DNA from: Alphaproteobacteria bacterium
Lineage (GTDB): Bacteria > Pseudomonadota > Alphaproteobacteria > Ferrovibrionales > Ferrovibrionaceae
Assembly: GCA_018336035.1 (NCBI GenBank)
Contig: JAGXRD010000061.1
Location: 1 to 60,384 of the forward strand
Length of the DNA: 60,384 nt
Direction: 5' to 3'
Part shown: positions 14,269-22,452 of the stretch, in pieces
How positions within the stretch are numbered: the first letter of the stretch is position 1
Layout: each line of letters opens with the position of its first letter
Made by a program: the position numbers and the translations under genes
The notes under the pieces: generated by a model
Databases searched by the model: none
Told to the model about the DNA's origin: nothing
What the model saw: the letters and a program-made list of their open reading frames with translations, nothing else

Positions 14269-14811
14269 ATGGCGCAGGCAGCACCGTTCATCATGATGGC
14301 CGCGACGGCAATGAAGGCGATTGGTACGGCGAACCAGTTGCGTGGCGAAGCCCGTGCGTCGAAGCAGAACGCCGAGCTTGCCGATCAGCAGGCATTGATT
14401 TCCCGTCAGCAGGCCGATGCGGATGCCGTGCTGCAGCAGCGGCGCGCCCGGAAGGTTATCGGCAATATGCGGGCCAACTACGGTGCTTCCGGCCTCACGA
14501 TGGAAGGTAGCCCGCTCGACGTGCTGGAGGAAAGCGTGTCGAATGCCGAGATGGACCGGCAGACGATCCTGTACCGCGGTAATCTGCGGGCGATGGGCTT
14601 CGAAAACACGGCGGCCCAATACCGCGCCCGTGCGAAGAACATGCGGAACGCAGCCTATCTGACCTTGTTGACCGGGTTCGCGGAAGCCGGTGGGCAGGGT
14701 GCGCAGAGTGGCGTCTTTGATTCGAAACCAGACTCCGATCCGCTGCGCGGCTTCGATCCTGGTCCGGCCACCTATCCGTCGCGCACCTATGAACCGTTCG
14801 GGGGTGTCTGA
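14269..14811 (+). CDS. Internal core protein (T7 gp14-like)
   Basis: A 180-residue protein with an N-terminal hydrophobic helix (AAPFIMMAATAMKAIGTANQL), a long Gln/Ala-rich coiled coil (residues 30-70), the conserved RKVIGNMRANYGASGLTMEGSPLDVLEE motif, and a second helix. This is the common pattern of gp14-type ejection proteins, which leave the capsid and form part of the trans-envelope channel. The next gene overlaps its stop by 1 nt. Length is near T7 gp14 (196). Confidence 0.82.
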   Translation: MAQAAPFIMMAATAMKAIGTANQLRGEARASKQNAELADQQALISRQQADADAVLQQRRARKVIGNMRANYGASGLTMEGSPLDVLEESVSNAEMDRQTILYRGNLRAMGFENTAAQYRARAKNMRNAAYLTLLTGFAEAGGQGAQSGVFDSKPDSDPLRGFDPGPATYPSRTYEPFGGV

Positions 14812-16334
14812 TGCCGAGAATTCGTGAATACCAGCCGGCGGAAAGTTCGGCGGCAGCGGTCCCTTACCGGCAGGTTCAGGGTACCGACCTGGTGCCGCCG
14901 GGCGCCAGCTTGGGCGATGGTCTCGCGCGTTTCGCCGAAGGCATGATCCGGGCACAGGAACGCGACGAGGTTTCGGACGTGCAGACGAAACTTGCGAAGG
15001 CACGGGCCGAATGGACTGTGGCCTTGCAGGATCAGGAAGACCGGGCGCCTACCGGTGATCCGAAATTTGCCGAGAATTTCCTGAACAAGTTCAACGGATC
15101 GATTCAGGCGATTGGCGACAACCTGGAAACCAAAGCCGGACGGGAGGCTTTCAAGCAGGGCAGTGCCGCGCTGGGCGCGCAGTTTACGCAGGCCGCTGGT
15201 CTATACCAGGTCCGCGCCGCCGGCGCCAAGGCCAAGCAGGACTTCCTGACGGCGCTGGACGCCAACCGTAACACCCTGCTGCGTGATCCGACGCAGTTCG
15301 AAAGCGTGCTCGCCAGTTCCCAGGCCGCGCTGACCGATCCGAACGGTCCTTACGCTCGCATGCCGGTGGCAGAGCGCGAACGGCTGGCACGACAGACGAA
15401 TGTTGATCTGGCCAAATCGGCTGTTCAGGGTGTGATCGACATCGATCCGCAGGAAGGGCTGAAGCAGCTGGAAGCCGGCCGCTGGGGAAAATGGCTTGAC
15501 GCAGACAACACGACGCAGTTGCGGGCGCACGCCAAGCAGGCGATCCGTGCCGAAGAAATCGAAGGTGAGCGTCGTGAGCGGGCAAAGGAAAAGGCGGAAT
15601 CCACCGCGCGTGAAAAGACCAAGTCCGATTTTATTTCCCGTCTGTCCGATGACAATGTCGGCCTGACATCGAAGGACATCATCAATTCGAACCTGTTGGC
15701 GGCGGAAAAGGAACACTATCTGAATGTTCTGAAAACCCGCATGAACGAGGGCACCAAGCCGATCCGTACCGATCCGACAACCTTCCGCGACCTATTCACG
15801 CGCATCGGTCTGCCTGATGGCGACCCCCGGCGGATTGCCAACGAGGATCAGTTGAACCAGGCTTTTGTCGACCAGAAACTGTCATTCGAAGACCTGTCCC
15901 GGTTGCGCAAGGAATTTGTCGACTACCGCACACCCGACGGCGAGAAGTTGTCGAAGCGCAAATCGGATTTCCTGAAAGGAGTCGGTCCGAGCATCAACAA
16001 GTCGAACCCGATGATGGGTCGAATTGATCCTAGCGGGCAGATGCAGGAGTACGAGTTTGGCATTTTCGTCGAGAACGAAATCGAACGGATGCGGAAGGAA
16101 AACCGCAACCCGTATGATCTGTTCAATCCGGCCAAGCCGGACTATCTCGGGCGGCCCGAAGTGCTGACGAGCTACCAGAAGACGCTGAAGCAGTCCATCG
16201 ACGACTTCTCGTCTCAGCTGCGGAGCGCGCCGGGGATCAAGAATCCTTCCGGGGGAGTGCCGGATGACAAGGTGCGCAAGCCTGGTGAGACGCCGCAGCA
16301 GTATCTGGATCGCATGAAAAAGGCGGCCAATTAA
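14811..16334 (+). CDS. Internal virion core protein (T7 gp15-like)
   Basis: A 507-residue, strongly helical protein (DVQTKLAKARAEWTVALQDQE; GERRERAKEKAESTAREK) placed between the gp14-like and the gp16-like genes and overlapping both by 1 nt. Its position, helix content and lack of a signal peptide match gp15, the middle ejection protein of T7-like podoviruses. The last 40 residues are Pro/Gly/Lys-rich (PGIKNPSGGVPDDKVRKPGETPQQYLDRM). It is shorter than T7 gp15 (747). Assignment by gene order and composition. Confidence 0.75.
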   Translation: MPRIREYQPAESSAAAVPYRQVQGTDLVPPGASLGDGLARFAEGMIRAQERDEVSDVQTKLAKARAEWTVALQDQEDRAPTGDPKFAENFLNKFNGSIQAIGDNLETKAGREAFKQGSAALGAQFTQAAGLYQVRAAGAKAKQDFLTALDANRNTLLRDPTQFESVLASSQAALTDPNGPYARMPVAERERLARQTNVDLAKSAVQGVIDIDPQEGLKQLEAGRWGKWLDADNTTQLRAHAKQAIRAEEIEGERRERAKEKAESTAREKTKSDFISRLSDDNVGLTSKDIINSNLLAAEKEHYLNVLKTRMNEGTKPIRTDPTTFRDLFTRIGLPDGDPRRIANEDQLNQAFVDQKLSFEDLSRLRKEFVDYRTPDGEKLSKRKSDFLKGVGPSINKSNPMMGRIDPSGQMQEYEFGIFVENEIERMRKENRNPYDLFNPAKPDYLGRPEVLTSYQKTLKQSIDDFSSQLRSAPGIKNPSGGVPDDKVRKPGETPQQYLDRMKKAAN

Positions 16335-19300
16335 TGTCGGCTACGCAAGAGATCAACGACCTGAGGGCAGCCGGTTTCACCGATGCGGAGATTGGCGAAT
16401 GGGCTGTCGGTAAGCGCAAGGAACTGTCCGAAGCCGGCTTTGCCGAAGGTGAAATCGACGAATGGTTTGGCGCCGAGAAGCCGGCAAAGGCATCACCGGG
16501 TCTGATTGAACGCCTGAAGCAGGGTAACGCCCTTGGCCGTGTGCTTGCCGCGGCACAGGAAGGTGCGTCCAACGCCTTTGGCAGTGAACAGATCGGCTTT
16601 TCCCCGGATAGCGAGAAATGGCTGCGTGACGCCGGTATCTTCGCTGATCCGGAGACCGGACGTGCCGGTCCCATCCGCTTCTTGAACGAAGCGATGCTTC
16701 GACCGGCCGCCGTGGGGCTTGATGCCGTGGCGCGGGCATTCGAGGCTGGCCTGGGTGGTTTTTCCGCTGCCGCCGGGCAGATCGCTACCGAAGCTGGTTC
16801 CGACCAGGGCAAGGCGCTGGAGCGTGATCTGAATATGATGGGCCAGATTGCCGGCATCGAGCTGGGCAAGGCGCCGTTCACCCGTGTCCAGCGGCTGCCG
16901 ACCGGCGAAGTCCAGGATGTCGTCGTGGCGCACGGTCTGCCGACCAAGACCGATTTTGAAGGGGCCGCCGTTACCGTGGCGTTGAAGGCCGACAAGAACG
17001 TGAAGGCCAAACTGGAGCGGCTGTATGAAGAACGGGGCCTGCACCCGGCCGAGGTGGCGCATGATGCGCTTGCCGATCCGGTTCTGCTGCAGGAACTGCT
17101 GGCCGACAATATGGAAATGCCGGCACGATACCGTGGCCAACCGAAGAAGGTTGAGGTTCCGGAACCGCAGGCGACGGTGGCGCTTGCGGAAGGCAGTCTT
17201 GATGCCGCAAAACAGAAGGTGCTGGAAAAGATCAGCGTGGGTGACAGTGACCCGCGCAAGAAGATCACCTTCCAGGATGTTTATACGCAGATGATCGACG
17301 ACCTGAATCCGATCAAGGAACTGGAAAAATCGGTCGACAAGACGCTGCCGGCCTCGGAAAGCCCGTACCAGATCACGCGCCTGTCGCGGGGCACGTTTGG
17401 CAAGGCCGATCAGATGCTGGAATACGGCACATACGATTTCAACACCTACGCCACCAACGGCAAAGGGCTGCGACAGGTGCTGGACCCTGTCCGTGACGAC
17501 CTGAACGGATTGCGGGCCTATGCCGCTGCCAGCCGTGCCGTCGAGCTTGAAGGCCGTGGCATTAAATCCGGGCTCGATCTCGATGCCGCGAAACAGGTCA
17601 TGGCCGGAGGCAAGAACCGGTATGAACCGGTCATGCGCGAACTGGTCGAGTATCAGGATCGCGTGGCGGCCTATCTTCGTGACAGCGGCGTGTTGTCGAA
17701 GGAAGCCTACGACGCCATGCGCGAGGCGAACAAGAACTATGTGCCGTTTTTCCGTGTCATGGACGACGGCGCCGGCGGGCCGGGTGTTGGCAGTGGCGTG
17801 CGCAACCCGATCAAGGCGATCAAGGGCAGCGAGCGCGACATCGTCGACCCGCTGGAATCGGTCATCAAAAATACTTACGTCTATACGGCCGTTGCAGAAC
17901 GCAATGCGATTGGCAAAGCTTTCGTCGACATGGCCGCCAAGTCGGGTCGCATGGATGACCTGGCGAAGAAGATCGACGCCCCGGTAAAAGCCACCACGGT
18001 CACCGACGGTGAGATGGCCGCATTCCTGAAAGCACATGGCATCGACAAGATGCCGGAGGATTTACTGACGGTGTTCCGCGCCGCGCGGCAGCCGTTGCGC
18101 GACAACCAGATTGCCGTATTCCAGAACGGCAAGCGTAGCGTGTATGAGCTTGATCCAGATGTGGCCACTGCGTTGAAGAACGTTGATGCCCAGACCGCCA
18201 GTCTGATGACGAAGATCCTGGCTTTTCCTGCCCAGACGTTGCGCGCTGGCGCGGTGCTGTCGCCGGACTTTATCGTGCGTAACGTGACCCGCGATTTCCT
18301 GACCGCCTTCGTCAATTCGAAAGGGGTTTTCACGCCTCTGGATACGCTGAAGGGCGCCAAGTCTCTGCTGACCAAAGACGCCGATTTCCAGAATTGGCTG
18401 AAATCCGGCGGGGCCAACTCGGCGCTGGTGTCGGTGGACCGGCAATATCTGCAGAACAGCATACAGTCGCTGACGGCGGAAACCGGTCTCGGTACCCGCG
18501 CCTGGAACGTGGTTAAAAGCCCGGTTGACGGGCTGCGTGTTGTGTCTGAACTGATGGAAAACGCCACCCGTCTTGGCGAATTCAAGAAGGTTGCAGACGG
18601 GGTGGTCGACAAGGCGACGTTGCAGCAGGCGGGCATGGCATCGCGCGAGGTGACGCTGGATTTTGCCCGGATCGGCGCCAGCATGCGCGCTTACAACATG
18701 ATCACGGCGTTCGGCAACGCCAGCATTCAAGGTATCGACCGCACGGTACGGCAGTTCGGTGAAAAGCCGCTGGGCACGACCGCGCGTGTTGCCGCAGGTG
18801 TTACCCTGCCGTCAGTGCTGCTGTGGTGGGCGAACCACGACGACCCACGCTGGAAGGAAATTCCCCGCTGGCAAAAAGACCTGTTTTGGATTGTCATGAC
18901 GGAGGACCACGTCTTCCGTATCCCGAAGCCGTTCGAGCTCGGCTTGGTTTTCGGGTCGGCAACCGAGCGTGCGTTGGACGCATGGTTCGAGGAAAACCCG
19001 AATGCGTTCAAAGACTTTGACCGGTCCATGTTGCAGGCATTCCTACCATCCACGCTGCCGACTATTGCGCAGCCCATTGTCGAGCAGTTTGCCAACCGGA
19101 GCAGCTTCACGGGTGCGCCGCTAATCCCCCAGCGGCTGGAGAAGCTGCTGCCCGAATACCAGTACACGGAATATACCACCGAGACGACCAAGGCGCTGGG
19201 CGCGTTGGTAGGCGCTTTTCCCGGGGTCAAGGATCGCGCCGTATCTGACCGCGATTCTCCCCTCGGCTCGGTGGCCCGGGCGCTGACAACGCCGATCCTG

Positions 19301-19792
19301 ATGGAAAACTACCTGCGGGCCTGGACGGGCGGACTGGGCATGTATGCGCTGCAGATCGCCGACAAGGGGCTACGCGAGGCCGGCGCGGTCCCGGATCCGG
19401 TCAAGCCGGCTGCCACTCTGGCTGACATTCCGGTGGTGAAGGCGTTTGTGGTGCGGTACCCCAGCGCGTCCGCTCAGTCTATCCAGGATTTCTATGACCG
19501 GTTCGAGGCAAAAAAGACGGTATGGAGCACCGTCATGGCAAAGGCAAAGGACGGTGATGCCGTTGCAGCGGAACAGGCCGCCGGATACATGCCCAGCGCC
19601 CTGGTGCAGCTGGACGGCATTCAAGACGCCTTGTCCCAGCACGGCCAAATTATCCGGCTGATTTCGAATAACCCCGAGATTCCGGCCGGCGAAAAACGGC
19701 AACTCATTGATACGCTTTATTTTCGGATGATCGAAATCGCCCAGAGCGGAAACGCCGCGCTGGATCAGGCTGAGAAAACGCTTGGAAAGTGA
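16334..19792 (+). CDS. Large internal virion protein (T7 gp16-like)
   Basis: The longest gene in the window, 1152 residues. The N-terminus holds two copies of an AGFxxxEIxEW motif (residues 13-23 and 34-44), a short repeat frequent at the start of large podovirus ejection proteins. The middle and C-terminal parts are helical with hydrophobic helices (TARVAAGVTLPSVLLWWANH near 815-834). It probably travels into the cell envelope with the DNA. I see no clear lytic transglycosylase motif at the N-terminus, unlike T7 gp16. Translation is coupled to the upstream gene by a 1-nt overlap. A perfect GTTGC palindrome starts 1 nt after the stop. Confidence 0.82.
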   Translation: MSATQEINDLRAAGFTDAEIGEWAVGKRKELSEAGFAEGEIDEWFGAEKPAKASPGLIERLKQGNALGRVLAAAQEGASNAFGSEQIGFSPDSEKWLRDAGIFADPETGRAGPIRFLNEAMLRPAAVGLDAVARAFEAGLGGFSAAAGQIATEAGSDQGKALERDLNMMGQIAGIELGKAPFTRVQRLPTGEVQDVVVAHGLPTKTDFEGAAVTVALKADKNVKAKLERLYEERGLHPAEVAHDALADPVLLQELLADNMEMPARYRGQPKKVEVPEPQATVALAEGSLDAAKQKVLEKISVGDSDPRKKITFQDVYTQMIDDLNPIKELEKSVDKTLPASESPYQITRLSRGTFGKADQMLEYGTYDFNTYATNGKGLRQVLDPVRDDLNGLRAYAAASRAVELEGRGIKSGLDLDAAKQVMAGGKNRYEPVMRELVEYQDRVAAYLRDSGVLSKEAYDAMREANKNYVPFFRVMDDGAGGPGVGSGVRNPIKAIKGSERDIVDPLESVIKNTYVYTAVAERNAIGKAFVDMAAKSGRMDDLAKKIDAPVKATTVTDGEMAAFLKAHGIDKMPEDLLTVFRAARQPLRDNQIAVFQNGKRSVYELDPDVATALKNVDAQTASLMTKILAFPAQTLRAGAVLSPDFIVRNVTRDFLTAFVNSKGVFTPLDTLKGAKSLLTKDADFQNWLKSGGANSALVSVDRQYLQNSIQSLTAETGLGTRAWNVVKSPVDGLRVVSELMENATRLGEFKKVADGVVDKATLQQAGMASREVTLDFARIGASMRAYNMITAFGNASIQGIDRTVRQFGEKPLGTTARVAAGVTLPSVLLWWANHDDPRWKEIPRWQKDLFWIVMTEDHVFRIPKPFELGLVFGSATERALDAWFEENPNAFKDFDRSMLQAFLPSTLPTIAQPIVEQFANRSSFTGAPLIPQRLEKLLPEYQYTEYTTETTKALGALVGAFPGVKDRAVSDRDSPLGSVARALTTPILMENYLRAWTGGLGMYALQIADKGLREAGAVPDPVKPAATLADIPVVKAFVVRYPSASAQSIQDFYDRFEAKKTVWSTVMAKAKDGDAVAAEQAAGYMPSALVQLDGIQDALSQHGQIIRLISNNPEIPAGEKRQLIDTLYFRMIEIAQSGNAALDQAEKTLGK

Positions 19793-19809
19793 GTTGCTAT
19801 TTAAGCAAC
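19793..19809. promoter_or_regulatory. Operator-like palindrome, copy 8 (perfect)
   Basis: GTTGC-TATTTAA-GCAAC directly after the stop codon of the large internal virion protein and 20 nt before the tail fibre start. Confidence 0.65.
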
Positions 19810-19828
19810 AACGAGGCAGAATGGGTCC

Positions 19829-20968
19829 ATGACGGTCAACACCACCGATAATCGCGTTTCCTACACCGGCAACGGCACGATCCCGTCGGTCCCGATCCCG
19901 TTCTATTTCCTGGAAGACGAAGACCTGGTCGTCGTCGAAGTGGTTATCGCCACCGGCGTTGAAACGGTGCTGTTGCTGACAACCGATTATTCGGTGACCG
20001 GTGCCGGCGATCCGGTTGGTGGTACGGTTACCGGGGTGGCGACGTTGCCCAGCACGAAACGCTGGGAAATTTACCGCGATCCCGACATGACACAGGAAGT
20101 CGAGCATGTGGATAACGATCCGCTGCCGGCTGCCTCAATCGATCAGCCGCTGGACAAGCTGACCATGATCGCCCAGCGCACGCGCGAACTGACAGAACGT
20201 TCGCTGCGGCAGCCGGATGGCGATTCCGACACGATCGGGTCAATTCCGGCACAGGTTGCCCGTGCCTCCATGTATCTGGCCTTCGATGCGGATGGCGATC
20301 CCATCGCGGCAACCGCGCCGGAAGGCGGGAATGTCGTGTCGGCGTTCATGGCTACGGTCCTGGACGACGCCAATGCTGCCGCGGCGCGTACAACGCTGGG
20401 CGCTCTTGGTGCCGGTGATGATGGCACTGTACTGACCGGATTGCTGAAGACCGGACTACATTCCGTTTTCGTACCGGCGCGCGCAATGATCCCGGCGAGC
20501 ACCAGCGGCTGCGCCGATGTAGCCCAGGCGGAAAGCACCACCAACAAGGTCAATGACGAGTTTCTTGCTTTCGATGCTGCCAGCATTGAATACGCAGGCT
20601 TTCATTTCCGCGCCCCGAAATCGGCCGACGAGACGGCCGGCTTCACAGTCGAGTTCGAATGGAGTGAGACGGCCGGTGCTTCGTCGCACGATTGCGTGTG
20701 GCAGGTCGAGATGCAGGCGCAGGGTGACGGCGACACGATCGACAGTGCCTGGGGCACGGCAGTCACAGTCACGGATACCGGAACATCCGGCACACGCCGC
20801 AAGGCTGTGACCGCCACGGTGACCCTTGGTGGTAGCTGGGCAGAAGGCGATGTCGTCCATGTCCGCCTGAGTCGGAAGGCCACCGATGCCGCCGACACGC
20901 TCAATGTCGATGCCAGGCTGCACGGGGTGCTGCTCGGCATGACGTTAGCCGCCGGCAACGACGCCTAG
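19829..20968 (+). CDS. Tail fibre protein with T7-like N-terminal anchor
   Basis: A 379-residue protein. Residues about 1-115 (NRVSYTGNGTIPSVPIPFYFLEDEDLVVV...TTDYSVTGAGDPVGGTV) match the N-terminal domain that attaches T7-type fibres to the tail. A trimerising middle part (LDDANAAAARTTLGALG) follows, then a beta-rich C-terminal domain (about 215-375) that begins with VPARAMIPASTSGCADV and is probably the receptor-side or capping domain. The protein is much shorter than T7 gp17 (553), so the receptor-binding role may be shared with the lectin-like gene two places downstream. Confidence 0.85.
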   Translation: MTVNTTDNRVSYTGNGTIPSVPIPFYFLEDEDLVVVEVVIATGVETVLLLTTDYSVTGAGDPVGGTVTGVATLPSTKRWEIYRDPDMTQEVEHVDNDPLPAASIDQPLDKLTMIAQRTRELTERSLRQPDGDSDTIGSIPAQVARASMYLAFDADGDPIAATAPEGGNVVSAFMATVLDDANAAAARTTLGALGAGDDGTVLTGLLKTGLHSVFVPARAMIPASTSGCADVAQAESTTNKVNDEFLAFDAASIEYAGFHFRAPKSADETAGFTVEFEWSETAGASSHDCVWQVEMQAQGDGDTIDSAWGTAVTVTDTGTSGTRRKAVTATVTLGGSWAEGDVVHVRLSRKATDAADTLNVDARLHGVLLGMTLAAGNDA

Positions 20969-20984
20969 GAAGGACGCATTGGCC

Positions 20985-21506
20985 ATGTCAACCTTTGCCC
21001 TTGTTGATCGTACCGGCCGCATTCTGCGACGTGAGACCATGGCGGATGCCCCGCAGTTGTCGCCGGAGAAGGGTCTGCGATGGCTGCCGGACGACCCGCC
21101 GGATTGCAATCCGGTCACCCAAATCGTGACGCGGATGGACTCGATTCCGGTTGAAGCCACCAGTGTTCCGTATGGCGTTTCGTTCCAGCCTGTCGGGGCT
21201 GTTGCGCAACGTATCCGCGACGAAGCCTATCGTCGCATCATCAAGATATTCAGTGCCAGCGGCAACGCGCGAGACGCCGAAGCCAAACAGCGTAATCTCA
21301 TAGCCCAGGCGACGCAGTTGCTGCGCAAAGGCGAAACGAACTGGTTAGTCGAGGAAGCGGCAGCCTGGGCGGCTGGTCAGGCGTTGTGGGATCGTGTCGC
21401 AGCTCTGCGTGAAGACAGCAATCAGCTTGAAGGCGCTTTTGACGCTATGGATGACACCGCCAAGGCTGCGTTCGATCCGGGCGCCAACGAGCACTGGAGC
21501 GAATAA
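20985..21506 (+). CDS. Phage tail-associated protein, 174 aa (possible fibre assembly factor)
   Basis: Start chosen at the ATG at 20985, about 10 nt after AGGAAGGA; a TTG six bases upstream is too close to that site. The first 75 residues form a small beta domain (MSTFALVDRTGRILRRETM...GLRWLPDDPPDCNPVTQ) like those in phage tail fibre assembly proteins. The rest is helical (RIRDEAYRRIIKIFSA; AAAWAAGQALWDRVAALRED). Its place between fibre and appendage genes suggests a chaperone or a small tail component. Moderate support only. Confidence 0.65.
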   Translation: MSTFALVDRTGRILRRETMADAPQLSPEKGLRWLPDDPPDCNPVTQIVTRMDSIPVEATSVPYGVSFQPVGAVAQRIRDEAYRRIIKIFSASGNARDAEAKQRNLIAQATQLLRKGETNWLVEEAAAWAAGQALWDRVAALREDSNQLEGAFDAMDDTAKAAFDPGANEHWSE

Positions 21507-22256
21507 ATGCTGGCGGTCAACCAGTTTGCGGGGTTTGGCGCCGGCGGCAAGAAATACGTTGCCAACGCGGCCAAATTCGATGGCACCAACGACTATCTGC
21601 GCCGGACCATAGATTGGACCGGTGGCGCGTTGAGTAGCAAGGTCGGCATCCTTTCTGCCTGGATCAACTTGAAAGGCGGCGACGGCAGTTTGATGAATAT
21701 CAATCTGCAGGATGGCGGCTTTCTCGGTTTCACCAGGACGGCGGCGAACAAGTATCGAGTGGCTTTTTACGATACTGGTGGTGGCACCATATCTCTCGAT
21801 CTGCTGTCTAACTCGACGTATCTCAACGGATCAGGCTGGAAGCATATTCTTGCGTCCTGGGACGTGGCTGCGGCAGCGGCGCACCTTTATGTCAACGATG
21901 TTAGCGATCTCGCTGGAAGTCCGACGATCATCAACAACACTTTGGAATATGGGCGCGAGGTTTTTTCCTTTGGCGCTGATCAGGCTGGTGGAAGCAAGCT
22001 GAATGCCGATGTTTCCGATTTCTATTTCAACACCGATACCTACCTCGATTTCAGCAGTTCGGCCAACCGTCGGAAGTTTATCTCCGGTTCCGGCAAGCCC
22101 GTGTTTCTGGGCCTCGACGGCAGCGTTCCGACGGGCGCTAAGCCTCAAATCTGTCTGACAAACGCCTTCGCTACCTGGCACCAGAATGTAACCGGTTACG
22201 GCGATTTCACCGTCACTGGCGCGCTGGCCGCTGGCAGCAACAGCCCCAGCGACTGA
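21507..22256 (+). CDS. Lectin-like (LamG/concanavalin A-type) tail appendage
   Basis: A 249-residue protein beginning right after the previous stop. Residues about 22-200 have the pattern of LamG / concanavalin A-like domains: AAKFDGTNDYLRRTIDWTGG, then ILSAWINLKGGDGSLMNI, HILASWDVAAAAAHLYVNDV and a late ADVSDFYFNTDTYLDF strand. Such domains in phage tails bind surface glycans. It is probably the host-range determinant of the virion together with the fibre upstream. Its base composition is slightly more AT-rich than the core genes, consistent with exchange between phages. Confidence 0.75.
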   Translation: MLAVNQFAGFGAGGKKYVANAAKFDGTNDYLRRTIDWTGGALSSKVGILSAWINLKGGDGSLMNINLQDGGFLGFTRTAANKYRVAFYDTGGGTISLDLLSNSTYLNGSGWKHILASWDVAAAAAHLYVNDVSDLAGSPTIINNTLEYGREVFSFGADQAGGSKLNADVSDFYFNTDTYLDFSSSANRRKFISGSGKPVFLGLDGSVPTGAKPQICLTNAFATWHQNVTGYGDFTVTGALAAGSNSPSD

Positions 22257-22263
22257 AGCAGCG

Positions 22264-22452
22264 GTGAAACGAATCATGGTGCAGGAAAAAATAGAACTTG
22301 CCAAGCAGATGCTGGACGCGCTGTCGATCACCGCGCTGCTGGCTGTGTTCTTCCAGTGGCTGCCGCACGCCACCGCGTTGCTTTCGTTCATCTGGGTCTG
22401 CATCCGTCTCTACGAGACCAAGACCGTTCAGCGGTGGCTTGGCCGCCGATGA
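22264..22452 (+). CDS. Small membrane protein, candidate holin (62 aa)
   Basis: Starts at GTG 22264 or at the ATG at 22279. The protein has an amphipathic N-terminus (VQEKIELAKQMLDALS), a hydrophobic segment (ITALLAVFFQWLPHATALLSFIWVCI) and a basic C-terminal tail (KTVQRWLGRR). Size, charge distribution and position, right before the phosphoesterase and lysis genes, fit the small class II-type holins of T7-like phages. Two other candidate membrane proteins lie at 25317-25854. The next gene overlaps it by 4 nt. Confidence 0.55.
   Translation: MKRIMVQEKIELAKQMLDALSITALLAVFFQWLPHATALLSFIWVCIRLYETKTVQRWLGRR

Noticed and set aside
19829-22256. Diversity-generating retroelement as in BPP-1
   Set aside because: Head genes resemble BPP-1, but no reverse transcriptase frame, template repeat or adenine-biased variable repeat was seen in the window.
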